Assembly: GCF_965204935.1 (NCBI RefSeq)
Contig: NZ_CBDBFO010000002.1
Length of the DNA stretch: 64,000 nucleotides
From: Hoeflea_A sp965204935
Lineage (GTDB): Bacteria > Pseudomonadota > Alphaproteobacteria > Rhizobiales > Rhizobiaceae
Reading direction: 5' to 3' (one strand)
The notes beneath the pieces were generated by a model that ran no database searches, was not told where the DNA came from, and saw only the letters and a program-made list of their open reading frames with translations. Shown here one piece after another: positions 51,991-60,870 of this stretch. Numbering within the stretch: the first letter of the stretch is position 1; every line of letters begins with the position of its first letter. The translations under genes and the position numbers were made by a program.

Positions 51991-52758
51991 TCACTCCGCC
52001 ACGACCAACTCCACATTTGCCTCTCGGCATAGCTGCTCGAACGGCGTCGACGGCGCCACGTCGGTGACGAAATAGTCGATATCCTTCAGGCTTCCGATCT
52101 GCACCGGGGCGCGGCGCTGGAACTTCATATGGTCGGCGACGAGGATTTTCTTGCGCGCCTGTTCGATGATTGCCTGGGCGACGCGGACCTCGCGATAGTC
52201 GAAATCGAGCAAGGCGCCCCCTTCGTCGATCGCCGAGGCGCCGATGACCGCGAAATCCACCTTGAACTGGCGGATGAGATCGACAGCCGCGGCACCGATG
52301 ATCCCGCGGTCGCTCTTGCGCACCATGCCGCCGGTGATCACCACCTCGACATCCTCGGCATCCGACAAAATGAACGCCACATTGAGATTGTTTGTGATCA
52401 CCATCAGGCCGCTGTGGCGGAGCAGGGCGTGGGCCACCTGTTCAGTCGTTGTGCCGATGTTGAGGATGAGCGAGGAATTGTCCGGAATGAGGCCGGCCAC
52501 CGTCCCGGCAATGCGCGCCTTGCCCTCCGATGCCATGTCGCGGCGCGCCTGATAGGCAAGATTGGCAGTGTTCGACGGAAAAACGGCGCCGCCATGAACC
52601 CGCTGCAGCTTTTCCAGATCGCACAGCTCATTGAGATCCTTGCGGATCGTCTGCGGCGTCACCGCAAAGCGCGCGGCGAGGCTCTCCACCTCGACCCGTC
52701 CCTCGCGGCGGGCGATATCCAGTATGTCGATCTGCCGGGGCTGCAGCGGCTGTACCAT
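51991..52758 (-). CDS. DeoR/GlpR-family transcriptional regulator
   Basis: 255 residues. The N-terminal DeoR HTH (QPRQIDILDIARREGRVEVE then LAARFAVTPQTIRKDLNEL, about residues 6-55) is followed by the GlpR-type effector fold, with NIGTTTEQVAHALL, ITNNLNVAFIL and VVITGGMVRKSDRGIIG. It probably senses a sugar phosphate such as glycerol-3-phosphate. No glp operon is adjacent on the minus strand inside the window, so the target is unknown. Convergent with the protease gene, stops about 20 bp apart. Confidence 0.92.
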   Translation of the reverse strand: MVQPLQPRQIDILDIARREGRVEVESLAARFAVTPQTIRKDLNELCDLEKLQRVHGGAVFPSNTANLAYQARRDMASEGKARIAGTVAGLIPDNSSLILNIGTTTEQVAHALLRHSGLMVITNNLNVAFILSDAEDVEVVITGGMVRKSDRGIIGAAAVDLIRQFKVDFAVIGASAIDEGGALLDFDYREVRVAQAIIEQARKKILVADHMKFQRRAPVQIGSLKDIDYFVTDVAPSTPFEQLCREANVELVVAE

Positions 52759-52862
52759 GGTCCCTCCCTGCGTTGCTCCTAATAGTTCAAATTCAGGCGA
52801 AAGATCAAATCGCCGGCTGAGCGTGTGTTGATCCGGACACCGCCGTTTCCTAATCTGCCGGC

Positions 52863-53612
52863 ATGATCAAGGCGATTATTGTGCTGGTGCTGGCTTTTGT
52901 CCTGCCGCTTGCGGCGCAGGCGGTGCTGTATGCGATGCAGGACCGGCATGTTCACTGGCGCCAGGCGGACTGGTCCAGTGCCGCATTGGCGCCGGATCCT
53001 TCCAAGGTCTCCGCGGCCGTTGTTCAGGTCTACGCTGCGCGCGCCTATCGCTGGCGCGGTATTTTCGGCGTCCATTCCTGGATCGCATTCAAGGAGGAAG
53101 GCGCAGCGGATTATGTCCGCTATGACGTCATGGGATGGGGCCGCGCACTGCGGGAGAGCATTGGCCCGCCCGACGGCCGTTGGGCAGGCAACACACCGCA
53201 GATCCTGTTCGAGGCACGCGGACCGGGCGCTGCCGAAATGATCCCGCGTATCAGGCGGGCCGTCGCCAACTATCCCCATGCGGAAAACGGCAGCTATGTG
53301 CTTTGGCCGGGCCCGAATTCCAACACCTTCATCGCCACGATTGCCCGGCAGGTGCCCGAACTCGAAGTATCGCTTCCTTCCCTTGCGGTCGGGAAGGACT
53401 ACGCGCCGGGATGGGTCTCGCTGATGAAGATGCCGTCCGGAACCGGCTGGCAACTGTCCTTTGCCGGTTATGGCGGCGCAGGATTTGCAGCGGTAGAAGG
53501 GTTGGAACTGCACGCCTTCGGCCAGACCCTCGGTATCGACATCCTGCGGCCCGCGCTGAAACTGCCCGGTTTGGGGCGTCTCGGCATGGCGCGCTCTCAA
53601 GTCATGCCTTGA
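52863..53612 (+). CDS. DUF3750-family protein
   Basis: 249 residues. The N-terminal signal anchor is MIKAIIVLVLAFVLPLAAQAVLYA. The body contains VQVYAARAYRWRGIFGVHSWIAFKEE, YVRYDVMGWG and SYVLWPGPNSNTFIATIARQVPEL, characteristic of the DUF3750 family. Conserved His, Asn and Trp positions hint at an enzyme related to a Cys/His hydrolase fold, but there is no firm function. It is probably periplasmic or membrane-anchored. It precedes an SDR and photolyase pair by about 100 bp. Confidence 0.82.
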   Translation: MIKAIIVLVLAFVLPLAAQAVLYAMQDRHVHWRQADWSSAALAPDPSKVSAAVVQVYAARAYRWRGIFGVHSWIAFKEEGAADYVRYDVMGWGRALRESIGPPDGRWAGNTPQILFEARGPGAAEMIPRIRRAVANYPHAENGSYVLWPGPNSNTFIATIARQVPELEVSLPSLAVGKDYAPGWVSLMKMPSGTGWQLSFAGYGGAGFAAVEGLELHAFGQTLGIDILRPALKLPGLGRLGMARSQVMP

Positions 53613-53710
53613 TTGCCCCGGCGGTGGCTCTAGTTCCCGATTGCAATGAAACACGCTGCGGATTCGCAGGAAAAAGGGAGCGCGGATCGCTGGAAGATGA
53701 ACCCAGACAT

Positions 53711-54418
53711 GTGGTTGTGATTGGCGCAGGTGGTGCGATCGGTTCGGCCTTTGTGCGAGCGCTGCCCGAGCGGAACCCGAATCTGCGCCTGAAGGCCATT
53801 GCACGCAACCGCGTGGCGGTTGCCGATAAGCGCTCCACAAACCACCGGGTTGATTTCGATGACGAGGGTTCGCTTCGCACGGTCGCCGAGCACATAGCGG
53901 CGGACGGGCCGGTCGACATGATCCTCGTCGCCACGGGCCTGCTGCATGACGATGGGGTGCGTCCGGAAAAGTCCCTGCGCGATATCGCGGTGCCCGGGCT
54001 TGAGAAGCTTTTTTTCGCCAACGCCATCGTCCCGGCACTGGCAATCAAGCATTTCGCACCGCTTTTGCGGCGCGATGGTCCTGCGGTCTTTGCCGCGCTC
54101 TCGGCGCGGGTTGGCAGCATCGGAGATAACCGGCTCGGTGGTTGGTATTCTTACCGCGCCGCCAAGGCCGCGCTCAACATGATCATCAAGACAGCGAGCA
54201 TCGAGATTGCGCGGCGAAACCCGGAGACGATTGTCATCGGTCTGCATCCTGGAACGGTCGACAGCGATTTGTCGAAACCGTTTCAGTCCGGCGTGAAGCC
54301 AGGCAAGCTCTTCTCGGCCGATTTTGCAGCTGGAAAACTGCTCGATGTGATCGATGGTTTAAGCCCGCACGACACGGGCCACTCTTTTGCCTGGGACGGC
54401 CAGAGGATCCCGGCCTGA
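53711..54418 (+). CDS. Short-chain dehydrogenase/reductase (C-factor-like)
   Basis: 235 residues. The nucleotide-binding motif VVVIGAGGAIGSAFVRAL and the Ser/Tyr/Lys active site (ALSARVG; YSYRAAKAALN, with YxxxK) define an SDR. The substrate is unknown. No ATG precedes the first strand: GTG at 53711 is chosen, with weak GGAAG 14 nt upstream; a CTG at 53690 after GGGAG and a TTG near 53610 are alternatives. The stop overlaps the photolyase ATG (TGATG), so the two are translationally coupled, an association seen in other proteobacteria. Confidence 0.82.
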   Translation: MVVIGAGGAIGSAFVRALPERNPNLRLKAIARNRVAVADKRSTNHRVDFDDEGSLRTVAEHIAADGPVDMILVATGLLHDDGVRPEKSLRDIAVPGLEKLFFANAIVPALAIKHFAPLLRRDGPAVFAALSARVGSIGDNRLGGWYSYRAAKAALNMIIKTASIEIARRNPETIVIGLHPGTVDSDLSKPFQSGVKPGKLFSADFAAGKLLDVIDGLSPHDTGHSFAWDGQRIPA

Positions 54419-55842
54419 TGGAGCAGACCTCTGGAACCGCCATTGTCTGGTTTCGCCAGGACCTTCGCCTGCACGACAATCCTGCCCTGAGCCTGGCCGC
54501 ACAAGCCGGTCGGGTCCTGCCCATCTACATCCTCGACGATGAAACCGCTGGCAAGTACCGGATGGGCGGCGCTTCCCGCTGGTGGCTGCACCATTCGCTT
54601 GCGAGCCTTGACAAGGCACTGGGCGGCCGCTTGCAGCTCTTCCGTGGACCTGCGGACGAGATCATTACCCGGCTTGTGGAGCTTCATGCGGTCACCGGCG
54701 TATACTGGAACCGCTGCTACGAGCCCTGGCGAATCCAGCGTGACATTGCGATCAAGAAAATGCTGACGCAAAAGCGTATTGCCGCTCACAGTGACAACGG
54801 TTCGTTGTTGTGGGAACCATGGCAGGTCCTGAAGGGCGATGGCACGCCCTATCGCGTTTTCACGCCCTTCTTTCGCAAAGGCTGTCTTCAATCTGCGCCG
54901 CCGCGCCGTCCGCTTGGCGCGCCAACGGCAATCGAACCGGTTTCCGATCCGCAGGCACAGACACTGGACGAACTGGGGCTGCTCCCGCATATCCGCTGGG
55001 ATCAAAAACTCGCCTCCCATTGGTCCGTAGGCGAGGCAGGCGCGCGTGAAACATTGCGGCAGTTTCTCGATCGCGGGCTGGACGGCTACAAGGAAGGTCG
55101 CGACTTTCCGGCACGTGCAAATGTCTCGCGCCTTTCCCCGCACCTGCATTTCGGTGAAATTTCACCACATCAGGTGTGGCATGCCGCATCGGCGGGCCCG
55201 GACAATCGAGACCGGGATCATTTCCGCTCCGAACTCGGATGGCGGGAGTTTTCCTATTATCTCCTCTACCATTTCCCCGATCTGCCGCATACCAATCTGC
55301 AGCCGTCCTTTTCGAATTTCCCATGGGCTGAGGACGCAGTCGCCCTGAAGGCCTGGCAGCAGGGTCGCACAGGCGTGCCGATCGTCGATGCCGGCATGCG
55401 CGAGCTCTGGCAGACGGGTTACATGCACAACCGCGTTCGCATGATTGTCGGCTCTTTCCTGGTCAAAAACCTGTTGCTGCACTGGCATTCCGGGGAGCGC
55501 TGGTTCTACGACTGCCTTGTCGATGCCGATCTTGCCAATAACAGCGCCGGCTGGCAGTGGATCGCCGGATGCGGCGCGGATGCTGCGCCATATTTCCGCA
55601 TCTTCAATCCGGTGACGCAAGGGCAGAGATTTGACCCGGATGGTGTCTACACGCGCCGCTTTGTGCCCGAGATCGCCGCGCTCCCGGACCAATACCTCTT
55701 CAATCCCTGGGAAGCACCCGAAGCGGTCTTGCGGGACGCCGGTGTGCGCCTTGGCGAGACTTATCCGGCGCCGATTGTCAATCTCAAGGCCTCCCGCGAA
55801 CGGGCCCTCGCCGCGTTCCAGTCCATGAAGTCCGCCAGCTGA
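54418..55842 (+). CDS. phrB: Deoxyribodipyrimidine photolyase (class I CPD photolyase/cryptochrome family)
   Basis: 474 residues. The N-terminal antenna domain begins AIVWFRQDLRLHDNPAL. The FAD domain has the family segments ELGWREFSYYLLYHFP, GYMHNRVRMIVGSFLVKNLL and NNSAGWQWIAGCGADAAPYFRIFNPVTQG. It repairs UV-induced cyclobutane pyrimidine dimers with blue light. Length and motifs fit a functional class I enzyme; a cryptochrome-like sensory role cannot be excluded. The start is shared with the SDR stop. Confidence 0.93.
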   Translation: MEQTSGTAIVWFRQDLRLHDNPALSLAAQAGRVLPIYILDDETAGKYRMGGASRWWLHHSLASLDKALGGRLQLFRGPADEIITRLVELHAVTGVYWNRCYEPWRIQRDIAIKKMLTQKRIAAHSDNGSLLWEPWQVLKGDGTPYRVFTPFFRKGCLQSAPPRRPLGAPTAIEPVSDPQAQTLDELGLLPHIRWDQKLASHWSVGEAGARETLRQFLDRGLDGYKEGRDFPARANVSRLSPHLHFGEISPHQVWHAASAGPDNRDRDHFRSELGWREFSYYLLYHFPDLPHTNLQPSFSNFPWAEDAVALKAWQQGRTGVPIVDAGMRELWQTGYMHNRVRMIVGSFLVKNLLLHWHSGERWFYDCLVDADLANNSAGWQWIAGCGADAAPYFRIFNPVTQGQRFDPDGVYTRRFVPEIAALPDQYLFNPWEAPEAVLRDAGVRLGETYPAPIVNLKASRERALAAFQSMKSAS

Positions 55843-55935
55843 AATCCGATCGCAACGGCAGACCCCTTGCGCAGCGCGGTGTGAAGGTGGATGTTGCGCA
55901 ACGAGGCAAGATGCCTGTCCTGGAGGAATGTTTCC

Positions 55936-56829
55936 ATGAGACCGACAACGCGCTTTCGGGCGCTTCTGAATGCGCCGGAATTCCTCGTCATGCCGGGTGC
56001 GCACGACGCGCTCTCGGCAAAACTCGCTGAACGGGCGGGCTTCGAAGCGATCGTCATGGGCGGGTTTCCCGTGACCGGTTCGTTGCTTGCCGCCCCCGAC
56101 AGCTCGCAGCTCGGTCTCGCCGAACTTGCGGAACATTATCGCCGGGTCACCTCCGCGATCGACATTCCGCTCTTCGTCGATGCCGATACCGGTTTTGGCA
56201 ACGCCACCAATGTTCGCCGCACCACCCGTGAGCTGGAGCGTGCCGGTGTTGCCGGCTTTTTTATCGAGGATCAGATCTTTCCGAAGCGCTGCGGACACAC
56301 GCCCGGCAAGGCTGTCGTGCCGGTCGAAGAAATGATTGCCAAGGTGAAAGCGGCCGCCGATGCGCGTGTGGACGGCGATCTTGTCCTGGTGGCCCGCACT
56401 GATGCGCTTGCCGTCGAGGGACTGGATGCGGCGATTGAACGGGCCGGCCTCTATCGCGAAGCGGGTGCCGATATGCTCTTTGTGGAGGCGCCCACATCTG
56501 CCGAACAAATGCGCAAGATCATCGGCGATCTCGGCGGGCTGCACCTGGCCAATATGATCGATTTCGGCATGACGCCTGATCACAATGCGTCGGAGCTTCA
56601 GGAGATCGGTTTTGCCTGCGGCGTATGGGGGCTGAGTTCCATCTTCACCATGGCGCGTGCACTCACCGATCTTTATGCCCGCATAAAGGTTGACGGAACC
56701 AGCGCCAATGCGCGGGACCGCATGGTGACGTTCGATGAATTCACCTCGATCGTCGGCCTGCCGCAGATGCGTGAAGCCGAGCAGCGCGAACTTGATTTCG
56801 CCAAATCTCTCGCACAATCAAATGATTGA
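55936..56829 (+). CDS. Isocitrate lyase/PEP mutase superfamily protein
   Basis: 297 residues. The metal site is VDADTGFGN, the active-site loop PKRCGHTPGKAVV (a KKCGH-like motif) follows EDQIF, and the barrel continues through LVARTDALAVEGLDAAIERA. These fit the PEP mutase/methylisocitrate lyase superfamily. Exact chemistry (methylisocitrate cleavage, oxaloacetate decarboxylation or C-P bond formation) cannot be told; there is no prp or phosphonate gene nearby. The ATG at 55936 follows GGAGGAATGTTTCC, a very strong ribosome site. A reading 15 codons longer is not supported. Confidence 0.88.
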   Translation: MRPTTRFRALLNAPEFLVMPGAHDALSAKLAERAGFEAIVMGGFPVTGSLLAAPDSSQLGLAELAEHYRRVTSAIDIPLFVDADTGFGNATNVRRTTRELERAGVAGFFIEDQIFPKRCGHTPGKAVVPVEEMIAKVKAAADARVDGDLVLVARTDALAVEGLDAAIERAGLYREAGADMLFVEAPTSAEQMRKIIGDLGGLHLANMIDFGMTPDHNASELQEIGFACGVWGLSSIFTMARALTDLYARIKVDGTSANARDRMVTFDEFTSIVGLPQMREAEQRELDFAKSLAQSND

Positions 56830-56850
56830 GAACAATCCGGGGAAGATGCG

Positions 56851-57906
56851 GTGATTTCTTCGAATATCGTTTTTGACGGCCACAATGACGTGCTGACGCG
56901 TATCCTGAAGTCAGGTGGCGTTGACGCCACAAAGGCGTTCCTGACGGGGGACAAGGGCCATATCGATCTGCCGAAAGCCAAGGCAGGCGGCTTCGGCGGT
57001 GGGTTCTTCGCCATCTGGATCCCGACGGAAAACACGCTGGACGATGACTTCGAGGCCATGAAGGCCGAGCAATACGATATTGGCCTGCCCAATCCCGTCG
57101 GCGTGAAGAACGCGGTTCAGATCGCAATGGAGGAAGCGGCAATCCTCATCCGCCTCGAGGAACTGGGCGCTCTGAAAATCTGCCGCACTGCCGCCGAGAT
57201 TTCCGCCTGTCTGGAAGGCGGAACCATGGCCGCGATCATGCATATGGAGGGTGCGGAGGCGATCGACGCGGACCTGCACGCACTGGAGGTCTTCTATCGC
57301 GCCGGCCTGCGCTCGATCGGGCCGGTCTGGAGCCGCCCGACAATCTTCGGCGCCGGCGTGCCGTTCCGTTTTCCCGGTTCGCCTGACACCGGACCCGGTC
57401 TGACCGAGCACGGTGCGAAGCTCGTTCGGCGCTGCAACGCGCTGCGCATCATGGTCGATCTGTCGCATATCACCGAAAAGGGCTTCTGGGACATCGCGCG
57501 CCTCAGCGATGCGCCGCTCGTTGCCACCCATTCGAATGCCCATGCGCTGTGCCCGCATGTGCGCAACCTGACCGACAAGCAGTTGGCCGCGATCGCCGAG
57601 AGCGACGGTATGGTCGGGATCAATTTCGCCGCCGCATTCCTGCGCGAGGACGGCAGGATGCTGTCCGACGTTCCGCTGGAACAGATGCTGCGCCATTTCG
57701 ACCACCTGATCGAGCGCCTCGGTGAAGACCGGGTCGGCTTCGGCTCGGATTTCGATGGCGCGGTCGTGCCCCAGGCAATCGGGAACGCGGCGGGCCTGCC
57801 AGCCCTGATCGACGCGATGCGCGGCCACGGTTACGACGAGGCTCTGATCGCAAAACTCTGCCACGGGAACTGGCTGCGCGTCCTAGAAAACACCTGGGGT
57901 AAATAG
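56851..57906 (+). CDS. Membrane dipeptidase (renal dipeptidase, peptidase family M19)
   Basis: 351 residues starting with GTG at 56851, preceded by GGGGAAGATGC. Metal ligands are recognisable: FDGHNDVL (His, Asp), IMHMEGAE (Glu), VDLSHITEKG and THSNAHAL (His residues), and GFGSDFDGA (Asp). M19 enzymes hydrolyse dipeptides, including those with D-residues. It follows the PEP mutase-family gene by 21 bp and likely forms an operon with it, closed by an intrinsic terminator. No signal peptide, so cytoplasmic. Confidence 0.92.
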   Translation: MISSNIVFDGHNDVLTRILKSGGVDATKAFLTGDKGHIDLPKAKAGGFGGGFFAIWIPTENTLDDDFEAMKAEQYDIGLPNPVGVKNAVQIAMEEAAILIRLEELGALKICRTAAEISACLEGGTMAAIMHMEGAEAIDADLHALEVFYRAGLRSIGPVWSRPTIFGAGVPFRFPGSPDTGPGLTEHGAKLVRRCNALRIMVDLSHITEKGFWDIARLSDAPLVATHSNAHALCPHVRNLTDKQLAAIAESDGMVGINFAAAFLREDGRMLSDVPLEQMLRHFDHLIERLGEDRVGFGSDFDGAVVPQAIGNAAGLPALIDAMRGHGYDEALIAKLCHGNWLRVLENTWGK

Positions 57907-57989
57907 CTTTTCGTGCTCACGGCCGTACGCCGCTGCGCGGCTGGCCTGCGCGTGCGCGCCGCACGGGCGGCGACGGCCAGTCGGCCTTG

Positions 57990-58019
57990 CGAAGCTCTGC
58001 GAGCTTCGTTTCCCTTTTT
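57990..58019 (+). terminator. Intrinsic terminator after the M19 dipeptidase gene
   Basis: An 8-bp stem (CGAAGCTC / GAGCTTCG) with a TGC loop, followed by TTTCCCTTTTT. It lies 84 bp after the stop codon. Confidence 0.8.
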
Positions 58020-58136
58020 CCTCAACGGGCTTTGCGTGTAGCACCCAACGCGCGTGACTGCGCGCCGCCGATCATTCGGCGCCCCGTCCGGAGGTTAGCG
58101 GCGAAGCCGCGCTCAACCGTGAGGACAAATGGACAC

Positions 58137-59468
58137 CTACCCCAGCAGCCGTTCCTCGAACGGATAGCTGGTCAGATTCTCGTGACCCGTCTCGGTGATC
58201 AGCAACTGGTCCTCCAGCTTGACGCCGACCTTGCCGCCATCCGCCCCGGTATAGGCCTCAACCGTCATGACCATGCCGGGTTCCAGCGCGCCGGCATATC
58301 CGGACGCTTCAAAATCCTCCGGGTAGCGGATGGCGGGATATTCATCGCAAAGGCCCACACCGTGGGCCAGGCAGCTGTAGCGCTGGTTGCGGAACCGCTC
58401 CGGTAGACGGTGGGCATTGTAGGTCAGCTCCTCGAACGTCACACCTGGCTGCATCAGCTCCATATTGGCGGTGATGTGCTCATGGGCCACTCGGTAATGG
58501 TCCTTTTGCTCATTGGTCGGCACGAAGTCGCCGACCATCCAGGTGCGTGAGAAATCGACACACATGCCGTAGGTGCCGATGAGGTCCGTGTCGAAGGCAA
58601 GCAGTTCGCCTTGCTGGATGATCCGTGGACCGCATTCCTGGAACCACGGATTGCAGCGCGGCCCGGAGGCCAGCAGCCGGGTCTCGATCCATTCGCCGCC
58701 GCGGCGGATATTTCCGGCATGCAGTTCGGCCCAGACATCGTTTTCAGAGATGCCTGGCTCCATGCGTGCCTGCATCTCGGCGACCGCCGCCTCGCAGGAA
58801 TGCATGGCGCAGCGCATGGCGAGGATTTCATCCGGTCCTTTCACGACGCGGGCGAGTTCCGTCACTTCCTGGCCTTCGAAGACCTCGACGCCGAGTTTTT
58901 GCAGCGCTGCGTAGCCGGCAGTCTCGATCTTGTCGACGGCAAGCCGCCGATTGGAGCCGCCGTGCACCCGCAGAAGATCATCGAGTTCGGCCGCGAACTT
59001 GGCGGCGTGCTCTTCCACGCGGTCGCCGCTCTCGAAATAGAAGAAGCTGGCGCCGTGACGCACCTCGCGCACAAGCGGCGTATGCGCCGAAAGGTGGCCG
59101 CAATTGTGAAAATCCCACAGCACGATGTAACCGTCCGACGAAACGAAACAGGCGCGCGCGAAATTGTGCGACGTCCACAGTTGCATATTGGTCGTGTCCG
59201 TTGCGTAGCGGATATTCAGCGGGTCGAAACACAGGAGCCCCGCATAGTCGCGCTTGCGGAGTTCGCCGACCAGCCGATCAAGGCGGAACCGGCGCATGCG
59301 CTCCAGGTCGGGTGGCGTCAGTCCGGCGGCTTCCCACTCGGAAAATGCAAGTGCTGTCGGCCCGATTTCAACGCGGTCATTGTCGTCGGGCGTGCCGTCA
59401 GGCTTCAATCCGGCCGCACGCCTGCGCGAGGGATCGATTTTCTGGTTCGAAACCGAATACACGCTCAT
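58137..59468 (-). CDS. dddP: DMSP lyase DddP (peptidase M24 fold)
   Basis: 443 residues, matching the M24-fold DMSP lyase DddP in length and sequence. The N-terminal QKIDPSRRRAAG...DGTPDDNDRVEIGPT and NIRYATDTTNMQLW are diagnostic. The metal ligands (Asp293, Asp295, Asp305, His369, Glu404, Glu419) and catalytic base Asp375 all fall two residues below the positions I recall for characterised DddP enzymes. It cleaves dimethylsulfoniopropionate to dimethyl sulfide and acrylate. The ATG at 59468 follows GGAGCCAACAGAT. No DMSP transporter or acrylate genes are adjacent. It lies beside an M42 peptidase on the same strand. Confidence 0.9.
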   Translation of the reverse strand: MSVYSVSNQKIDPSRRRAAGLKPDGTPDDNDRVEIGPTALAFSEWEAAGLTPPDLERMRRFRLDRLVGELRKRDYAGLLCFDPLNIRYATDTTNMQLWTSHNFARACFVSSDGYIVLWDFHNCGHLSAHTPLVREVRHGASFFYFESGDRVEEHAAKFAAELDDLLRVHGGSNRRLAVDKIETAGYAALQKLGVEVFEGQEVTELARVVKGPDEILAMRCAMHSCEAAVAEMQARMEPGISENDVWAELHAGNIRRGGEWIETRLLASGPRCNPWFQECGPRIIQQGELLAFDTDLIGTYGMCVDFSRTWMVGDFVPTNEQKDHYRVAHEHITANMELMQPGVTFEELTYNAHRLPERFRNQRYSCLAHGVGLCDEYPAIRYPEDFEASGYAGALEPGMVMTVEAYTGADGGKVGVKLEDQLLITETGHENLTSYPFEERLLG

Positions 59469-59593
59469 ATCTGTTGGCTCCGTTCCGTCGCCCGTCAATG
59501 GAAGGAACGTCGCTGAAAACCTGCTCTAATGCTCCTTCGGGCGCGACCTGAAAAATCCGGTTTGCGCCTCCTGCAGTGCGAAAAAACCAAGCC

Positions 59594-60631
59594 CTAGGCT
59601 TGCTTTAGGTAAGCGGCCAGTATGTCGCGTGCGGCCTCCAGGTCGCTGCGATGGATCATCTCGGTCACGGTGTGGATGTAACGCGTGCCGACAACGATTC
59701 CGACCGCCCGGGCACCCGCGGCGGCCTGCTGTGCGGCCGCGCCGTCCTGGCCGCCGGCGCGCAGCATCGTGCGCTGATAGGGGATCTCCTGCTTGATGGC
59801 GATCGCCTCGATCTCGTTGACGAGGTCGCGGTCCGCGATGAAGCTCGAATCCTTGACGTGCAGGCCGAAACCGTTGCCCTGCTGTGTCGTGCGGTCCTGT
59901 TCGGGAACGCCCGGCGTGTCGCAGGCAAGTGTCGTGTCGATCCCGATCCCGATATCCGGTTTGACGGCGAATGAGGCGGTGCGTGCGCCACGCAAGCCGA
60001 CCTCCTCCTGGCAGGTGAAGGCGACGTGGATCTCGCAGCCATGCTTGGCCTTGCCGAGCGCGCGGATCGCCTCGATCCCCAGCCAGCAGGCGACACGGTT
60101 GTCGAGCGCCTTGGAGACGATTTTGTCGCCGATCTCGATCAGCGGCTCGTCCATGGTCACCATGTCGCCGACCTTGACATGATCCTTTGTCTTGTCCCCG
60201 AGACCAAGATCGATGACGAATTCGCTGACCTCGGGCACCTTCTTGCGTTCCTCCGGTGTCGCGATGTGGATCGGCCGCCCGCCAGGATTCATGACGCCCT
60301 TCAGATCGCCGCCATCCGTTGTCACGACAACGCGGCGTGAGAACAGGTTGCGTGCATCAAAGCCGCCGACCGGATGGACATAGATGAAGCCCTTGTCGGT
60401 GATGTGCGAGACAAGAAAGCCGATCTCGTCCATGTGGCAAAGCAGCATGATCTTTTTCGGCTGCTTGACCTTCTTGACGGGATCACGCCGGCATAGAAGC
60501 GATCCCATGGGATCCACCGTAATTTCGTCGAACAGGGATTCCACCTCGGCCTCGATGAGTTCTCTCACACGATATTCATGTCCCGGAACACCGGGCGTTT
60601 CGCAAAGGCGGCGCAGAAGGTCCACATTCAT
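59594..60631 (-). CDS. M42-family glutamyl aminopeptidase
   Basis: 345 residues. The two-zinc site is visible in order: LCHMDEIGF (His), KALDNRVACW (Asp bridging), CQEEVGLRG (Glu pair), GIDTTLACD (Asp) and GTRYIHT (His). M42 enzymes are cytoplasmic, dodecameric aminopeptidases. The ATG at 60631 is preceded by GGGAAAGCC; the 79 extra in-frame upstream codons are of non-coding character. It is upstream of dddP by 125 bp on the same strand, so a joint transcript is possible. Confidence 0.92.
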   Translation of the reverse strand: MNVDLLRRLCETPGVPGHEYRVRELIEAEVESLFDEITVDPMGSLLCRRDPVKKVKQPKKIMLLCHMDEIGFLVSHITDKGFIYVHPVGGFDARNLFSRRVVVTTDGGDLKGVMNPGGRPIHIATPEERKKVPEVSEFVIDLGLGDKTKDHVKVGDMVTMDEPLIEIGDKIVSKALDNRVACWLGIEAIRALGKAKHGCEIHVAFTCQEEVGLRGARTASFAVKPDIGIGIDTTLACDTPGVPEQDRTTQQGNGFGLHVKDSSFIADRDLVNEIEAIAIKQEIPYQRTMLRAGGQDGAAAQQAAAGARAVGIVVGTRYIHTVTEMIHRSDLEAARDILAAYLKQA

Positions 60632-60870
60632 GTTTTTTGGCTTTCCCGTTCGATCAGGTTTTCTGGAGTTGTTGATCATAGGATCTGCACGGCTTCGGGA
60701 ACAGAAAAATCGTTGTTTTCCCGAAAGAGCGAGCCAGCACGAATTTCGCGGAAAACGGGATGCAACCGGGAACCGGACACTGGTTCTTGTCGCAATTTGA
60801 CTGTATGGAAGCCGAGAAATTTTTAAACGCTGATTGCGCGGAGAACCGCGCAGCCCCGAAACGGACAATC

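Noticed and set aside
53135..53710. Upstream extension of the SDR frame into DUF3750
   Set aside because: It overlaps the DUF3750 coding sequence in another frame. SDR homology begins only at VVVIGAGGAIG.
55162..56817. 551-codon minus-strand reading across photolyase and PEP mutase genes
   Set aside because: It spans two well-supported genes on the other strand and has no family resemblance.
57920..58130. GC-rich inverted motifs as a possible REP cluster
   Set aside because: Only one of them forms a convincing stem with a T tail (the terminator at 57990). The rest look like chance in high-GC DNA.
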